Shown here: piece after piece, positions 1-12,686 of the stretch
Layout of the letters: every line of letters begins with the position of its first letter
Numbering within the stretch: position 1 is the first letter of the stretch
Source of the DNA: Neopestalotiopsis rosae
Lineage: Eukaryota > Ascomycota > Sordariomycetes > Amphisphaeriales > Sporocadaceae
Assembly (NCBI GenBank): GCA_023078685.1
Contig: JALGAS010000010.1
Location: forward strand, 558,001-622,000
Length of the DNA stretch: 64,000 nucleotides
Reading direction: 5' to 3'
Translations under genes and position numbers: made by a program
Notes under the pieces: generated by a model
What the model was told of the DNA's origin: nothing
Database searches by the model: none
Seen by the model: the letters and a program-made list of their open reading frames with translations, nothing else

Positions 1-1436
1 TAGAATGAAAAGATGAACCATTTACGGTAGCAGGAGGCATGTATCTGGATTGTCAGTGACTCTGAGCTGTTTGCCCAATATGGTCAATTGTAACACAGCG
101 CACAGTCAGCGAGCCAACGTTGGCAGAAGTCCGGCCGGATTCGTTGCTGAATTAGTCATTCACTGAAAACGGGGGGCAGGCCAGTCCTAATTATCATTCA
201 AACTCTGATGTTGACTAATTCATCTGACGTGTCATCTACTAACATATGTACCAATGTTGGTTGTGATGGTGCAAGCGTTGCTCCCAGCCGTTGCATTTGT
301 CCCAACAGGCTGGTGTGGTCCGGATCAAGGGATCGTGGCTGAATGTGATGCATGGCAGCTCTTTGACCAAAAGTGGTCGAACATCGCAAGCAGACCAAAA
401 TTGCAAACGATCTGATTGTCCACCCTATTATGTCAATAAGTGGTGAAGTGATGGGCCACCATTACGATCTTGACTCATAACCGTAAACGGAGTTAATCAA
501 CAGAGTATGAAAGCAACACGATGGCTACATATGCATCTTTGACCTCTCCCTTCTTTGCGTTCGATAATTATCGCCGATGGCGATCTACGTGATTATTACT
601 ACATTGCATATCCGATTAGAAAGTCTGACCAACTTTGAGCATTTCATAGAAATACACTTTTAGCTGTAGAGTACTATCCAAGAGACGGCTGGAAGGTGGA
701 TCATGGCGGAACATCGCAGTATCATAAGGGCACGTTTTAACCAGGTCCTTTTCGGGCAAGGTTTTGTGACAGCTTGCGATCGTTTTTGGATGCGTTAATT
801 GTGCCTGTCGAGAGCTTGTTCAGAAGTGACTCGAGGAATGCAATGGAAGTAGCTATTGAAAAGTGAGAGACTATATGAATATCGCTTGTCCTGTCATTTC
901 ACATAGGACCTATCACGACGATATCTGGATGTTATTGAGAACTTCAATCGGACTTACTTAATCCTGTCGTAGAATAGACGAGTCCGAGAATTCCCGTGGT
1001 AAGTCCTGTGTGATGTTGCGCAAGCCTCCTCTTTGGCCAGGTACAAAGTGCAATATAAGTTGGCCATCCAGTTACGGACAGTGATTCACTGACCGTGGCA
1101 TCTCCAACCAACGATGATTTTGTCGCTCACGAAAACGGGTATACTGAGGCTAGATTGATGTGAATAGATAACGGCCAAGTGACGGAAGCGTCAACTTGTG
1201 TGATTTCAAGTCATCTGCTCACTTCCACCAAGCTCAAACAAATCACAATGTACATCCACCATTATTCACAGCATAATTGGGAGATAACTATAAGAAATGG
1301 AAAGAATTGGCGAGCGGGAAACTCAACCAAACCAGTAAGTCAACACTTCAGTCGAGACATAAGGAGTCAGAAGAATCCTACGAAAATATCACGAACCCGA
1401 AGCAACACAGTAAAGACATCGCGAAGCTAAAGCAAT
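1..1436. other. Intergenic, no supported gene
   Basis: Only short, compositionally random open frames on both strands. I recognise no conserved domain, RNA gene or repeat. The last few hundred bases are the presumed promoter and leader of the gene starting at 1437. Confidence 0.6.
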
Positions 1437-2549
1437 ATGTCAGGATCAACAGCCCTACGGCGCACGACCGTTCTACCACTCGACAGGACTCTCTACCGGT
1501 CAGATGTCCCTTTAGAGTCAGATGTCCCTATAGACCCTCTAGAAGACAGAACCGGAGTAGACTTTTTTCTTGGGGATATCGAGAGCCTCACTGCTCCACA
1601 ACAAGCAGACTACTTTCAGATGGGACCCAAAGATCCGACATTCAAGCGATATGACATTAAGCAGAAGCGCAAAGATGCGAGAGGATACCAAACAAAGGTT
1701 ATGAGATACGACGTCAGCATTGAGAAGAACACGTTTGTGGTGGAAGACGCATTTCTAGACCAACACGGGGGTGGAAGAACCACAGCGATGCGACTGAACG
1801 AATTGATCCAGACCTGCTACCGTGATGCGGGCGGAGATGCGAGCAAGCTCCGGCAATTGTTGTTTGTCGACATCATAGACGAAGAAGTCGTAGAGCATAT
1901 AACTACGATGCGCGAACTTATATGCGAGGACCACCCTGAGCTACTGCCACGTGAGGTGGTGTGGCACTCTTCCGATCAGTATAATAAACCCGAGGAATGG
2001 CAATCGATTATATCTTACAACCTATTTCTTAAATGTACCATGCGCCTGATCGCCAACATCCTGAAAGACACTGGAGTCCAGCTGGCCATCTGGGACGTGC
2101 GATATGCGCCAACAAAACGTGGAATTTCCTGGGGTGAGACGACCGAGGACGGCATGAAGTGTGTTTCCATGTGCGTCAGACTTTACGATATAACCAGCAC
2201 ATCTCAGGCACAAGCCCAAGAGGAGGGGCAGCTTATTGAGTCGTATCCAGCTCTCGAGGGCCCCTCAGAAGCCTATACGGACCCATCAAACTACCAAGTC
2301 GCCATGAGAGACGTTCCGAGCGGCAGGCAGCTACACTCCTCCCAGATTGATACAGGAAGGCTTGAGGGTTCACAACTTACTTCGTGGAATTACTCAAACA
2401 ATCCGGTAATCGCTGAAATGTATCAGGAATACGACCAAGGCGGTCAGAATTACGACCAAGGCGATGCGTATTACGATCAAGGCGAGGCATCTTATTACCC
2501 TCCAGCTCCAGACAACTCCGGCTACCACCATTCTTCCCGTCGTCGCTAG
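1437..2549 (+). CDS. Orphan hypothetical protein, 370 residues
   Basis: Uninterrupted 370-codon frame with a normal ATG. I do not recognise the family. There is no signal peptide and no membrane segment, so a cytosolic or nuclear protein is inferred. Residues about 85-265 look like a folded mixed alpha/beta region rich in charged and aromatic residues. From about 265 on, the chain becomes polar and probably disordered. It ends in a tandem acidic/aromatic repeat: YDQGG, YDQGD, YDQGE at roughly residues 325-350, followed by a basic SSRRR end. The length and amino-acid variety of the central part argue for a real gene. Overlapping frames at 1277-1654 lack this character. It is convergent with the SNARE gene downstream. 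Function unknown. Confidence 0.7.
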   Translation: MSGSTALRRTTVLPLDRTLYRSDVPLESDVPIDPLEDRTGVDFFLGDIESLTAPQQADYFQMGPKDPTFKRYDIKQKRKDARGYQTKVMRYDVSIEKNTFVVEDAFLDQHGGGRTTAMRLNELIQTCYRDAGGDASKLRQLLFVDIIDEEVVEHITTMRELICEDHPELLPREVVWHSSDQYNKPEEWQSIISYNLFLKCTMRLIANILKDTGVQLAIWDVRYAPTKRGISWGETTEDGMKCVSMCVRLYDITSTSQAQAQEEGQLIESYPALEGPSEAYTDPSNYQVAMRDVPSGRQLHSSQIDTGRLEGSQLTSWNYSNNPVIAEMYQEYDQGGQNYDQGDAYYDQGEASYYPPAPDNSGYHHSSRRR

Positions 2550-3221
2550 CCTGACAACATCTGCCCTGCAGACGCACAAGATCTGTGGAATGAACAAACC
2601 GGGAGGACTGCCATGAACCCATACTCGAGCCCGATGAAAGCAGTTGACATTTAAGTATATTGCGAAGATACCCTTATTGATTTTGATTTTAACGATCCTG
2701 CCGCTTCCGTAGAACATGGTGATTTTGAGTATTGCTTGGTGATTATAAGATGTGCTAAGTGAAAAGTTATCAATACACGCACAGTCTTCATGTCGTTCCT
2801 GGTACCCATACTCTGATTCTTTTCTTTTGGTGTTTTTCTAAATAAGTGAATATTGCAGACTGTCCTTCTCGTATGTTTCTTGTGTATCTGTACGATGACT
2901 ATTTCTAGAATCCCAGTAAACTCGGTGACAGTAGGCGACTTCTGCTTGGTTAGTGTAAACATGTAAAGGCTGAGTTTCTCATGTGGCTGTCTAGAAAGCA
3001 TACATGAACACAGGTATCTTCAACAACGACAAAAGCAACGTGCCAATATTGAATTTGGGGCGTGTGAGCTCCCTTGGAAATCTGTATTGTTACAAAGCCT
3101 GTCTAATATTGTCATAGTCTCGACTTCAAGGCCGCAAAATTACCGCTAAATGTATATAAATCAAACATCGGGATCTACCCGGAGATCCTTTCCAGCCGCA
3201 TTCTAGCCAGCAGTGAGACTG
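2550..3221. other. Convergent 3' intergenic
   Basis: Lies between the 3' ends of the orphan gene and the SNARE gene. AT-rich in places and presumably holds both 3' UTRs. No gene is supported. Confidence 0.5.
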
Positions 3222-4487
3222 CTAAAAAAGCTGTAATGTGCCTTCACCCTCAGCCTCTGCAACAGGAGCGTCGACTGGCTCTGGGGGAGCGACGTAGCCA
3301 CTCTTCTTGGGCTTGATCACCAGCAAAATGATCATTCCGAAAATGACCAGTACCAGTAATAGTATGATTTTCCGCTTGGTTGTCTTCTTTTGATAGCCGG
3401 ATGCCACTACAAGTTCCTTTTCGGCTCCTTTGAGATCCGTGTTCATGCGCTCAACATTATAGTCTATTCGATCGAGCATTGTTCCCTGATCAATAACCAT
3501 GTTTTGCAAGTCTCGGAATAAATCCGACAGCTCAATGATACCCTGAGCAATGTCTTCGATCTCTTTTTCGCGCTGAGCTATGACTGCGTCGTTGCTCTTG
3601 AGCATCTTTTGGTGGGTGGTTGCCTGCAAGGCGGATTGTGAATACGATCGATCGGCATCTGATTCGAGCAATGACGGGTCGGCGGCATAGTTGGATGCCA
3701 ATGGAGTCGAGGACCTTTCGCCGGGGGAAGCGGTTCCTAGTCCAGACATGCCGCGTAGTTCTGCAGACCAGATTAGTATTCCACCAGCCATGGCCCGTGG
3801 GACGGGGGCACGAAGGCCTACTCTTCAGATATGCGCTCTGCTTCTTCCTGAATCCTGCGCTCGCTTCCTGGACCCGGGTTGCCAGGCTGACTTGAATATT
3901 CTTGGCCATTGTCTCCTCGGCCCTGGTCATGTTGCCCTCCTTGACCATCTGCTCCACCCGTTGTATACAGCGATGACAATCGTGAAAGCTTCGAGTAATG
4001 GTTTGCGTCAAGCGCTCGATCTCGTCCTCTTCGGCCTTTTTCGCCTCCTCGTCATTGAACCCCGGTAATACATGCTTTTGGTGTAGTCGTTCGAGCGTTT
4101 GCGACTTTTTCGCAATTTCGGCCAAGAGGTCTGTCACTTCGTCGGAGATGTCGGCCCATCGCGGAGGCAGCAGGTCCATCTCAATCACCGCATCGCCGTC
4201 GTCGTAGTCGGCGCCCGACAAGAGACCCTGCTGGTCCTCAGAGGCCGCAGCGCTGCCGCGACCAAAGTCTGAGAAGCCATTACCGCTAGGACCCGAGTAC
4301 TTTGTTTTCTTAGCCGGGTGGTGCGCATATGACTGGCGATATGAAATGTAGCTTTGTTCAATGGTCAGCATCACGGACGTACGAAGGCTCCCAGTGACGG
4401 GTCAAAGGACTAAGGACTCTGGGCGGGTGCTTGAACGAGAACAGCACAGGGCACAAGTTCTCACAGATTGGTGCGGTCGCGCCACAT
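3222..4487 (-). CDS. TLG2: Tlg2/syntaxin-16-type Qa-SNARE
   Basis: Target-membrane SNARE for endosome-to-late-Golgi fusion. Model: exons 4465-4487, 3822-4351 and 3222-3760; 363 residues. The start MWRDRTNLYISYRQSY is the family's typical N-terminus and appears only when the 113-nt first intron is removed. The 61-nt second intron (branch site ACTAAT) restores SAYLKKLRGMSG. Residues 75-190 form the Habc-type helical region. The SNARE motif covers about 240-300, with the zero-layer glutamine Q270 in LFRDLQ. A single C-terminal membrane anchor lies at about 315-333 (IILLLVLVIFGMIILLVI). A 30-residue Pro/Ala/Glu tail follows the anchor, which is long for the luminal end of a SNARE. Family length is usually 320-400. 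The gene diverges from calmodulin. Confidence 0.93.
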
Positions 4488-5929
4488 GGCGGCCGCCGAG
4501 TATAGGAACAAAGTCCTTCAGAGCTTGATGCTGTGTTTGCGCAGGAATGGGTCAACAACGCTGTCGAGGTCGCCAACCAATTCGAGGGTGAGAGTAGGGC
4601 GGATGCTGTGGTTGCAAATGTGCGGCGATGGGTCTAATAGGACATGTTGTACAAATGGTTCAGCACGGAAGATCAGCAGTAGCTACTAGCCTTCCGCAGC
4701 ATGTGGTTGGTGTTTTCGGGGATTCGATGGCTGCAGCAGTAGATAGGTACAGAGTACGTAGGAACTTTGGTGTAATCAATGAGGCTGACGTAGCTGCAAC
4801 TCGAAGCCAATCTACGCTATGCCCCTAAAAGTCTAGAACAATGCTGGGGGAGAAACCGAATAATAATGTACTAGGTTACCGGGTTGCGCATGTTTCTGCT
4901 ACGGTCACAGTGCAAGTCGCATTGATTCTAGACGCAGTTTCGACCATTGAATAATGGCCGAGTCTCTGTAGATTGGCATTGGTTCTGTCTTTGGGTACAA
5001 CTATTATTATTACCTACCATTACATGGTGCCGGGACATACATGCATGACATACCAGTCTCCAGTGTTTTAAGGGAACCATCATGGATGACAAAGATAGGG
5101 GGTCCTGTTTCATTTCCATGAGAAAGATCTGCCTGTTCGTCACTGTTTTCTTGCTCTTGCTGCTTTGCTCCAGTCCAGGCTCATGAACAATGAATGTCAA
5201 TCCGATTGATTCAGCCTGACTGACAGACGCTCGAGCCTTGAGTGACCCGCCTACCGAGTTTTGCATCCGTGGCGTGTCATTCGCGCAAGAACGCGGTTTG
5301 TTCGACATTGTGGTCCAGGCTGCAGAAAAGTCCAGGCTGCAACTGGAAGAATGGTCGTAGGCAGTGAATCTCTCAACTTGTTGTGGCACCTTGGCATTCT
5401 GTGACTGCGTGCTTGATTCCACCGCTGGAACAGACGCGGCCACTCATTGCCCTCAACACCCTGCAGCCCCTGGACCCTGGCAACTAGACTGGCTCCAAGG
5501 CAAAAGCCGTTCCAAACATTCTGGCCCCCCACCTGATGGGCTCCTCCCACCGTGTGTGCTTGTCTGGCTTGCGTGCTTCGATTCGTTCTGTCGTGTCCCT
5601 CCCTGCTAAGCAGTAGCCCCAGTAGTCCCAGTAGGCCCCCCAGTGCCAGTGTCCGTCCTTGCAAGCTGGGCGGGTCCGGCACCGTACCGTCAACTGGCAC
5701 ATTCCTGGGAGGCTTTAAACTTCTCCTTCCCCTAATCAGTCCATGTCAGACTAGCTTTACCTATCACACAGTCCCGTCCAGACCATTGAGAGACGAGCCC
5801 GACAACAAAGACCAACTGGTCCAAACTCCATAGCAGCAAACCGACGACGCTCCTTTCTGCTATCAACACCCAACATTTGCAAATTCCATCGATCGCTCTC
5901 CCCAGACCTACCAGTACCAACCTCTCAAA
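4488..5929. promoter_or_regulatory. Divergent promoter, TLG2 and calmodulin
   Basis: 1.44 kb between two divergent starts. The open frames here on both strands are short and overlapping, with no recognisable domain. The calmodulin-proximal part is pyrimidine- and CCAAT/CAAC-rich, as in strong fungal promoters and leaders. Its role as shared regulatory DNA is inferred from position only. Confidence 0.5.
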
Positions 5930-7011
<1,082 letters not shown>

Positions 7012-9119
7012 AAAGTGTCAGCATCTTTCTCGTCGCTTACCGCTTTCGCAATACCCATCCTCACGCCGTTACGAAGCTTCCGCGTTTCTTTCTGTGATGG
7101 GACGGGATAGAGCTAGTGCGCCGGCTCACCGAGTCAGCACACCAAGTTCGTTCGATTCAGGAATATACAGGGCTGGGCAGGCGCTCAGCAATGCCAATAG
7201 AGATGGTGTCTATCACGAATCGTTTTAGCTTGCAGTTACTTCCCCTTGACAATTGAGTCCCCTCTTGTCTTGCCCAGCTATGTGGTTGACCGCTCATGTG
7301 TGCGCCCCTTGGATTGATCGGCATTTTTACGCTTGAAATGCTCAGTGACGACTATATTTTTTCTCTGTTGATATCACTCCCACGAAAGATCCTTCAGTTG
7401 CTCCTCTGCGTACGCATCCATCTAGTGGCATCAAATGTTGGCCATCTATACGCAATTTGTGTTTCTTCCTCGCCATTGAAGAGGGACATCTGAAAATGTT
7501 TGTCCCTATCAACGCGTTTGTCGTGCGATTGCAAACCTAAATACCTATACAAGGCCAAGACTTGACTACGTACAATGCCACGTGCGGTCCATATTTCGAC
7601 CTTGGCATGCATCTGTGCTTTCTTCTTTGTCAACTGATAACCCATTTCTGCATAGGGAATCATTCCTCACGATATTTCTGGTTAACAGATATATGTGGGA
7701 AATATGTATCTTACTCATCACATCTGGGCCAAATCAGCTGCGACATGGGCTGGCTATGCTGGTATTGATAATATGCACGTGCCTCTCAAGCCGTGTCTGT
7801 ATATCGTGATGTGAGAATAAAGCTCAGCTATTCTTTCTTCGACCACCACCAGATTCTGTGTCACCGTTCTTGGCGACGTTCCAGAAAGCTTCTCTGGCTA
7901 TTGTTGGCTTCTGGTCGGTTTCTAGAAGCTTTGATGTCGAAATTAGCATTCCCCCACATCATGACCGAGCTGTTGCTCCGCGCAAGAGTATACGGCATAT
8001 GTACTGCGTATGCCATGCGTAATTATTCACAGCAAGGACTAGGTTGATAAAAGTATATAGTTCTTGTTCAGTTTGCCTTAGAAGAGATTACTCCAAGAAT
8101 CTGCCTCCATTTCCCTTCAACTTTTCACATTGAAGACACAAGCATACGGGCATCAGCCATTGGGAGCATCAATATCTTGATAAAAATGCCCGTATCGCCG
8201 CGGATGTTGCTTGTGTTGACCTGACGAATGATTGGTGCAAATAAGGAGCTTGGGCGCTCAAGCAGTCGAATGCCGGCACCAATAAATACCCTGCGACTTG
8301 AGTTTATACCGTGAGCCGCATTGATATCAGCCGCCGCGCGTCCAACTGCAATCCGGTCTGGGCATGCAGTCGACGATGTCCAAAATGCGTACGTCCGCAA
8401 CGAGGGAAGAGGACCTCGGAGACCGACTCACGGACACAGACCAAAACAAGCAGCGGCCTGGTTCTCCCCTCCAACACACGGTCGATGATCCCGGAATGCC
8501 AAGGCTGCCGATCCCCACAGATTGACCCTGTGCGGGTGACGCCAAGTTCCAAAGGCTGTGTTCTCTGCCCTCTCAGCGACCTCACAGGGCGAAATCGTCT
8601 CCCAGGCGGTCCCAGGGGTTCAAAGAGGCAAATGTTGGTCATAATGAAGCTTCCCAGTGGTTCACCCCACACGGTTTTTTAAGGCATTGGATCAAGGTTA
8701 AATGCTCCAGAGTTCCTCTATCTGCGACCTCCTATCCACCGCCAGCCCTCGCAGTGCAGCTCATACGTTTCAGTACATACCCAAAGTACTACTCAGTCAT
8801 CCGACTCGTACACTCATTTTTTCTTCGTTCTGAATCTGGTGCCATTACTTTGACTTGGTTTCCATTGGTCTGAATACAAGACATAGTTTTTTCATTGACA
8901 GATTTCATCTCATATCATTACGCTCTTTAACGCAATACAGCGCTGCTCTTCTTAGACCTGCGCACTTGTTTTGTTTGGTCTCTGTTACGTCACGCCCAGA
9001 CACACACGTGCTTGGCGGGCCAAGACGGCTTGCGCAAACAAGGTCCAATGTCAGCACCCTGAAGTAAATAAGCTGAACTTTGTCGAAAAAACAGCCTGTC
9101 TCTCTTTTCCCTTTCCAAC
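7012..9119. other. Intergenic: calmodulin 3' region and mannosidase promoter
   Basis: About 2.1 kb. The first several hundred bases are AT-rich and presumably contain the calmodulin 3' UTR. The rest leads to the mannosidase start. An open frame pair on opposite strands at 8304-8682 mirrors itself and has no recognisable domain. No gene is supported. Confidence 0.5.
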
Positions 9120-10949
9120 ATGGGGGTCCGTCGCATGCGCATCGTCATTGCCGTTGCGACAATCTGGATCTTTGCATCATGGTATTACATCTGGGCGCCG
9201 GGGCAAGGTCCTCCTCCGTCCCCCTTCACAGCACAACGTGAAGGCACAATAGAGCTCGGCGAGCAATCGTCGGATATACGATGGAATAAACCTCCCGCCC
9301 GCTTCCCCGTCAAGAAGCCGACCAAACTCCCGACCACACTTCCGAAGACGCGCATCCCGAGAGTGCAGGCCGCGGAACCCGTCGAGGATGAGGCGGCCAG
9401 AGCCAAGCGCCACAAGCGCCTTGCTGCTGTCAAGGCCAGCTTCCAGCACAGCTGGACGGGGTACAAAAAGTATGCATGGCGCAAGGACGAGGTCACGCCC
9501 ATAACCGGGAACTACAAGAACCCCTTTGGTGGATGGGCAGCCACGCTGGTGGACTCGCTTGATACGCTCTGGATCATGGGCCTGGAAACAGACTTCAACC
9601 TGGCTGTCAAGGCTTGCGACTCGATTGACTTTGCGACGACGCTGACCAAGGACATCAACGTTTTCGAGACTACGATCCGATACCTGGGTGGTTTCCTGGC
9701 AGCGTACGAGCTCAGTGGCAGGCAATACCCGACCCTATTATCCAAGGCACAAGAGGTGGGAGACCTGCTCATGGGCGCTTTCGATACCCCGAACCGCATG
9801 CCCGTGTCTCGGTGGGATTGGCGCAAGTATGTCCAGGGCATAGAGCAAAAGGCCCCGCTGTCAATGCTCGTCTCCGAGATTGGTTCCTTCACTTTGGAAT
9901 TCGCCAAGCTCTCGGAGCTGACGGGTGACATGATCTACCACGATGCCGCCCAGCGGATATCTGACCAGATTGAGCTGGGCCAGAGCAAGACGCACTTGCC
10001 AGGCATGTGGCCCGTGGTCATTGACGCCTCAAAGTCACCGATTGAGTTCACGGGCGACACGTTTACATTGGGCGGCATGTCCGACTCCCTCTACGAGTAT
10101 TTCCCAAAGCAGTACGCCCTGCTGGGCGGCATGTTGGAGCAGCCACGCAGACTATACGAGGGCTTCATCGACGTGGCCAAGGAACAACTCTTTCGCCGGG
10201 CTTTGAATCCCGATAACCTGCCGATCCTCCTTCCTGGCGATGCTAGAGTCAAGAATGCTCAGGACCCGGTAACGCAACAAATCATTCGGACTCCACGAGC
10301 GCAACATTTGACATGTTTTGCCGGGGGTATGGTCGGTTTGGCGGCCAAGGTCTTCAATCGCCCGGCTGACATGGACGTTGCCATTCAACTGACCAATGGC
10401 TGCGTCTGGTCGTATTTTGCTACTCCTTCGGGATTGGGCCCAGAGATCTTCAACTATATCCCTTGCGATCCTGATCCCAAGAAGGATGACTGCCAGTGGT
10501 CGGAAAGACGCTGGCTGGATAGTTTGAAGATGCACTGGCGCAAAGGCCAAAAGGATGTCCCTGATCAAACGGTCAAGGATATTGTGGACGGGCGCAAGCT
10601 GCCCAAGGGTATGCTGGATGTCAATGATAGGAAATACATCCTCCGCCCAGAAGCCATCGAGTCCGTTTTCCTAATGTATCGCATGACCGGTGATGCTTCC
10701 TGGATGGACAAGGCCTGGGACATGTTTATCGCCGTCGAAAAGCACACGCGAACCACCGTGGCGGCAGCGTCGCTGGACGACGTGACCAAGGCGAAGCCAC
10801 AGCAGATTGACAGCATGGAGAGCTTCTGGCTCGCGGAGACGCTGAAATATTTCTATCTCGTGTTCGCCGAGTGGGACGTTGTGGACTTGGATAAGTGGGT
10901 GCTTAATACAGAAGCACATCCTCTTCGGCGAGCAGATGCCGACTTATAA
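9120..10949 (+). CDS. Class I alpha-1,2-mannosidase (GH47)
   Basis: Trims alpha-1,2-linked mannose from N-glycans in the ER/Golgi lumen. Single exon, 609 residues. It is a type II membrane protein: a short basic tail (MGVRRMR), a signal anchor at about 8-26, then a Pro/Lys-rich stem to about 85. The catalytic (alpha/alpha)7 barrel begins near SWTGYKKYAW. GH47 signatures seen: NPFGGWAATLVDSLDTLWIM, FETTIRYLGG (an acidic catalytic region near residue 180), LPGMWPVVID, the cysteine pair in LTCFAGG and NGCVWSY, RPEAIESVFLMYR, and ESFWLAETLKYFY at about 565. The C-terminal NTEAHP carries the Ca2+-binding threonine. The domain is complete. The lack of introns is unusual beside its neighbours but occurs in the family. 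ER versus Golgi placement cannot be decided from sequence. Confidence 0.95.
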   Translation: MGVRRMRIVIAVATIWIFASWYYIWAPGQGPPPSPFTAQREGTIELGEQSSDIRWNKPPARFPVKKPTKLPTTLPKTRIPRVQAAEPVEDEAARAKRHKRLAAVKASFQHSWTGYKKYAWRKDEVTPITGNYKNPFGGWAATLVDSLDTLWIMGLETDFNLAVKACDSIDFATTLTKDINVFETTIRYLGGFLAAYELSGRQYPTLLSKAQEVGDLLMGAFDTPNRMPVSRWDWRKYVQGIEQKAPLSMLVSEIGSFTLEFAKLSELTGDMIYHDAAQRISDQIELGQSKTHLPGMWPVVIDASKSPIEFTGDTFTLGGMSDSLYEYFPKQYALLGGMLEQPRRLYEGFIDVAKEQLFRRALNPDNLPILLPGDARVKNAQDPVTQQIIRTPRAQHLTCFAGGMVGLAAKVFNRPADMDVAIQLTNGCVWSYFATPSGLGPEIFNYIPCDPDPKKDDCQWSERRWLDSLKMHWRKGQKDVPDQTVKDIVDGRKLPKGMLDVNDRKYILRPEAIESVFLMYRMTGDASWMDKAWDMFIAVEKHTRTTVAAASLDDVTKAKPQQIDSMESFWLAETLKYFYLVFAEWDVVDLDKWVLNTEAHPLRRADADL

Positions 10950-12686
10950 CCCTAGTAGAAGGGGATTTTACCACGTTCTTGTTTTTGCGATACCCATTGC
11001 ATTTTCAAAGCATCATCTGGGGACTGGAATTGAAAAGTACCTGTTCTTGAAACGGCATATATAGATAAAATGAACCAGTTGCATAATATACATAAGTAAA
11101 TATTTCGAGTCATGAGCTGTCAATGAGTACTTCAAGGTCTTACAATAACTCTGCCGTCCTTGCCGTTCTACGCCCTACCGTTGCATACTCGCATCCTTTA
11201 GTGACAGGGGTTTTCTTTATTTACCGTGTGAATTATGATGCTACTCGGCATTTGAAGCTGCTATAAACTGTTGTATAGCCACAAAGAATCGTCCCAGATC
11301 GACTATCAAGGTTCTCTCTCGGCTGGCGGCAAACAGCTGCAAGCCTGCCATGGCTATGGTCCGGCTATGGAACCGCTGGAACCAGTAACCAAAGACCTTT
11401 CGTTCCCGATTTTCACCGATGCTGAAACGCTTGGGAAGCCCAAGCGGGACGATCCGACCTGACCATGACGACCAGTCTGTGTGGCAGTAAATGTCAAATG
11501 AATTTAAGTTGATTGCATCCCCCAATCGCTTAGACCTTGGTTCTTCTGCCAGCAACTTTTCATCTTTGGGGTGAATCGCTTTGCGACCTCGATGTCGCTC
11601 GTCGTCCCGCCGCCCTGGAGGTTTCCAGCACTGGCGCATAGTGGACAGACACAGGACCCGACCCCTCACTTCACTGCCCGCCCTCCTCTTCCCACTACGC
11701 AGCTATGTCAGACAGCAGCAGCAACGCGCTGGACAAGCTGCCAAATGGGCATTGGACTCAGCGGGTCTCGGTATTCTTGGCCACTTTGGACAAAAAGCGT
11801 ATTTTCTGTCCAAGCTCGCCGCCCATTTGATCTGCTTTTGTCTTTACCTCTCTTGTTGCTTACCTACTCCTGACTGATCGTACCTGAGGAGATGTTCCCA
11901 CGCTTGTGCTCACCCAAATTGAGCTAGGAGCAGGCCAATGACCTGAAAGCTCTTGGCCCCGTGGGCGACTTGCCCTCTCCCAAGCCTCCGAGTCCCCTTC
12001 CCAGTGCTGCCGACAGCGGTATCTCTGCTCTGTGCCAATCTGCCATGGCTTGGCAATTGAAACAACACCCGCCAAACCCGCCCGCATAGGGAAGGTTATT
12101 TGCTTGCTTGCTGTAAGCTAGCTGCTAACTGTAAGATGGTCGATATTGGCGAACTGGAGAAACGCATGCAAACGAGTTCACCGCCCGCTTCAACCGTCGG
12201 AAACGGAAGTCCTTTTTTTCTTACTGACAGGTAGGCACGCGGTGGTCACTGCCAAGAATGCAAACGCAGCTTTTTCTGCTTGGAAATTCTTAGCCACAGT
12301 CAGTCTTGCACCTGAAGGTAAAATATCTCAAGCATTTTGGCCACCACCGGTCAACCGCCGAGCCTCAACAAAACACCGTCATTTCCAACATCCCCTTGGT
12401 ATTCTGCGAAATCCCCACTCGGTCATATATTGGCTACCTCTATCTCCAGGCTCCCCCTCCAAAGCCTGTGCAGTCTTGGGAGCAAGATCTACTAGCTCTA
12501 CCTCGTACACAGCCCTCTCTGCCTCGCCGTAATCTATTTTACTCATTCACTCCCCTTTTCTCTTCTTCTGGGGAGCACTTTGAGCAGTTGTTTTACTTAC
12601 CCAGCAGAATTTTGCAAACATTATTTGGAGCAGAGATATTCAGGGAACTTGCATCGTATTTTCCTGCATTTTAGCCAACAGACAAG
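10950..12686. other. Intergenic, promoter of CDF transporter
   Basis: About 1.7 kb. It contains the mannosidase 3' end, then C/T-rich DNA before the transporter ATG at 12687. Open frames at 11241-11669 (minus) and 11571-11877 (plus) overlap each other and show no domain. No gene is supported. Confidence 0.5.

Noticed and set aside
11241..11669. 142-codon minus frame upstream of the CDF gene
   Set aside because: No domain, overlapped by plus-strand frames. Lies in a promoter-like C/T-rich region.
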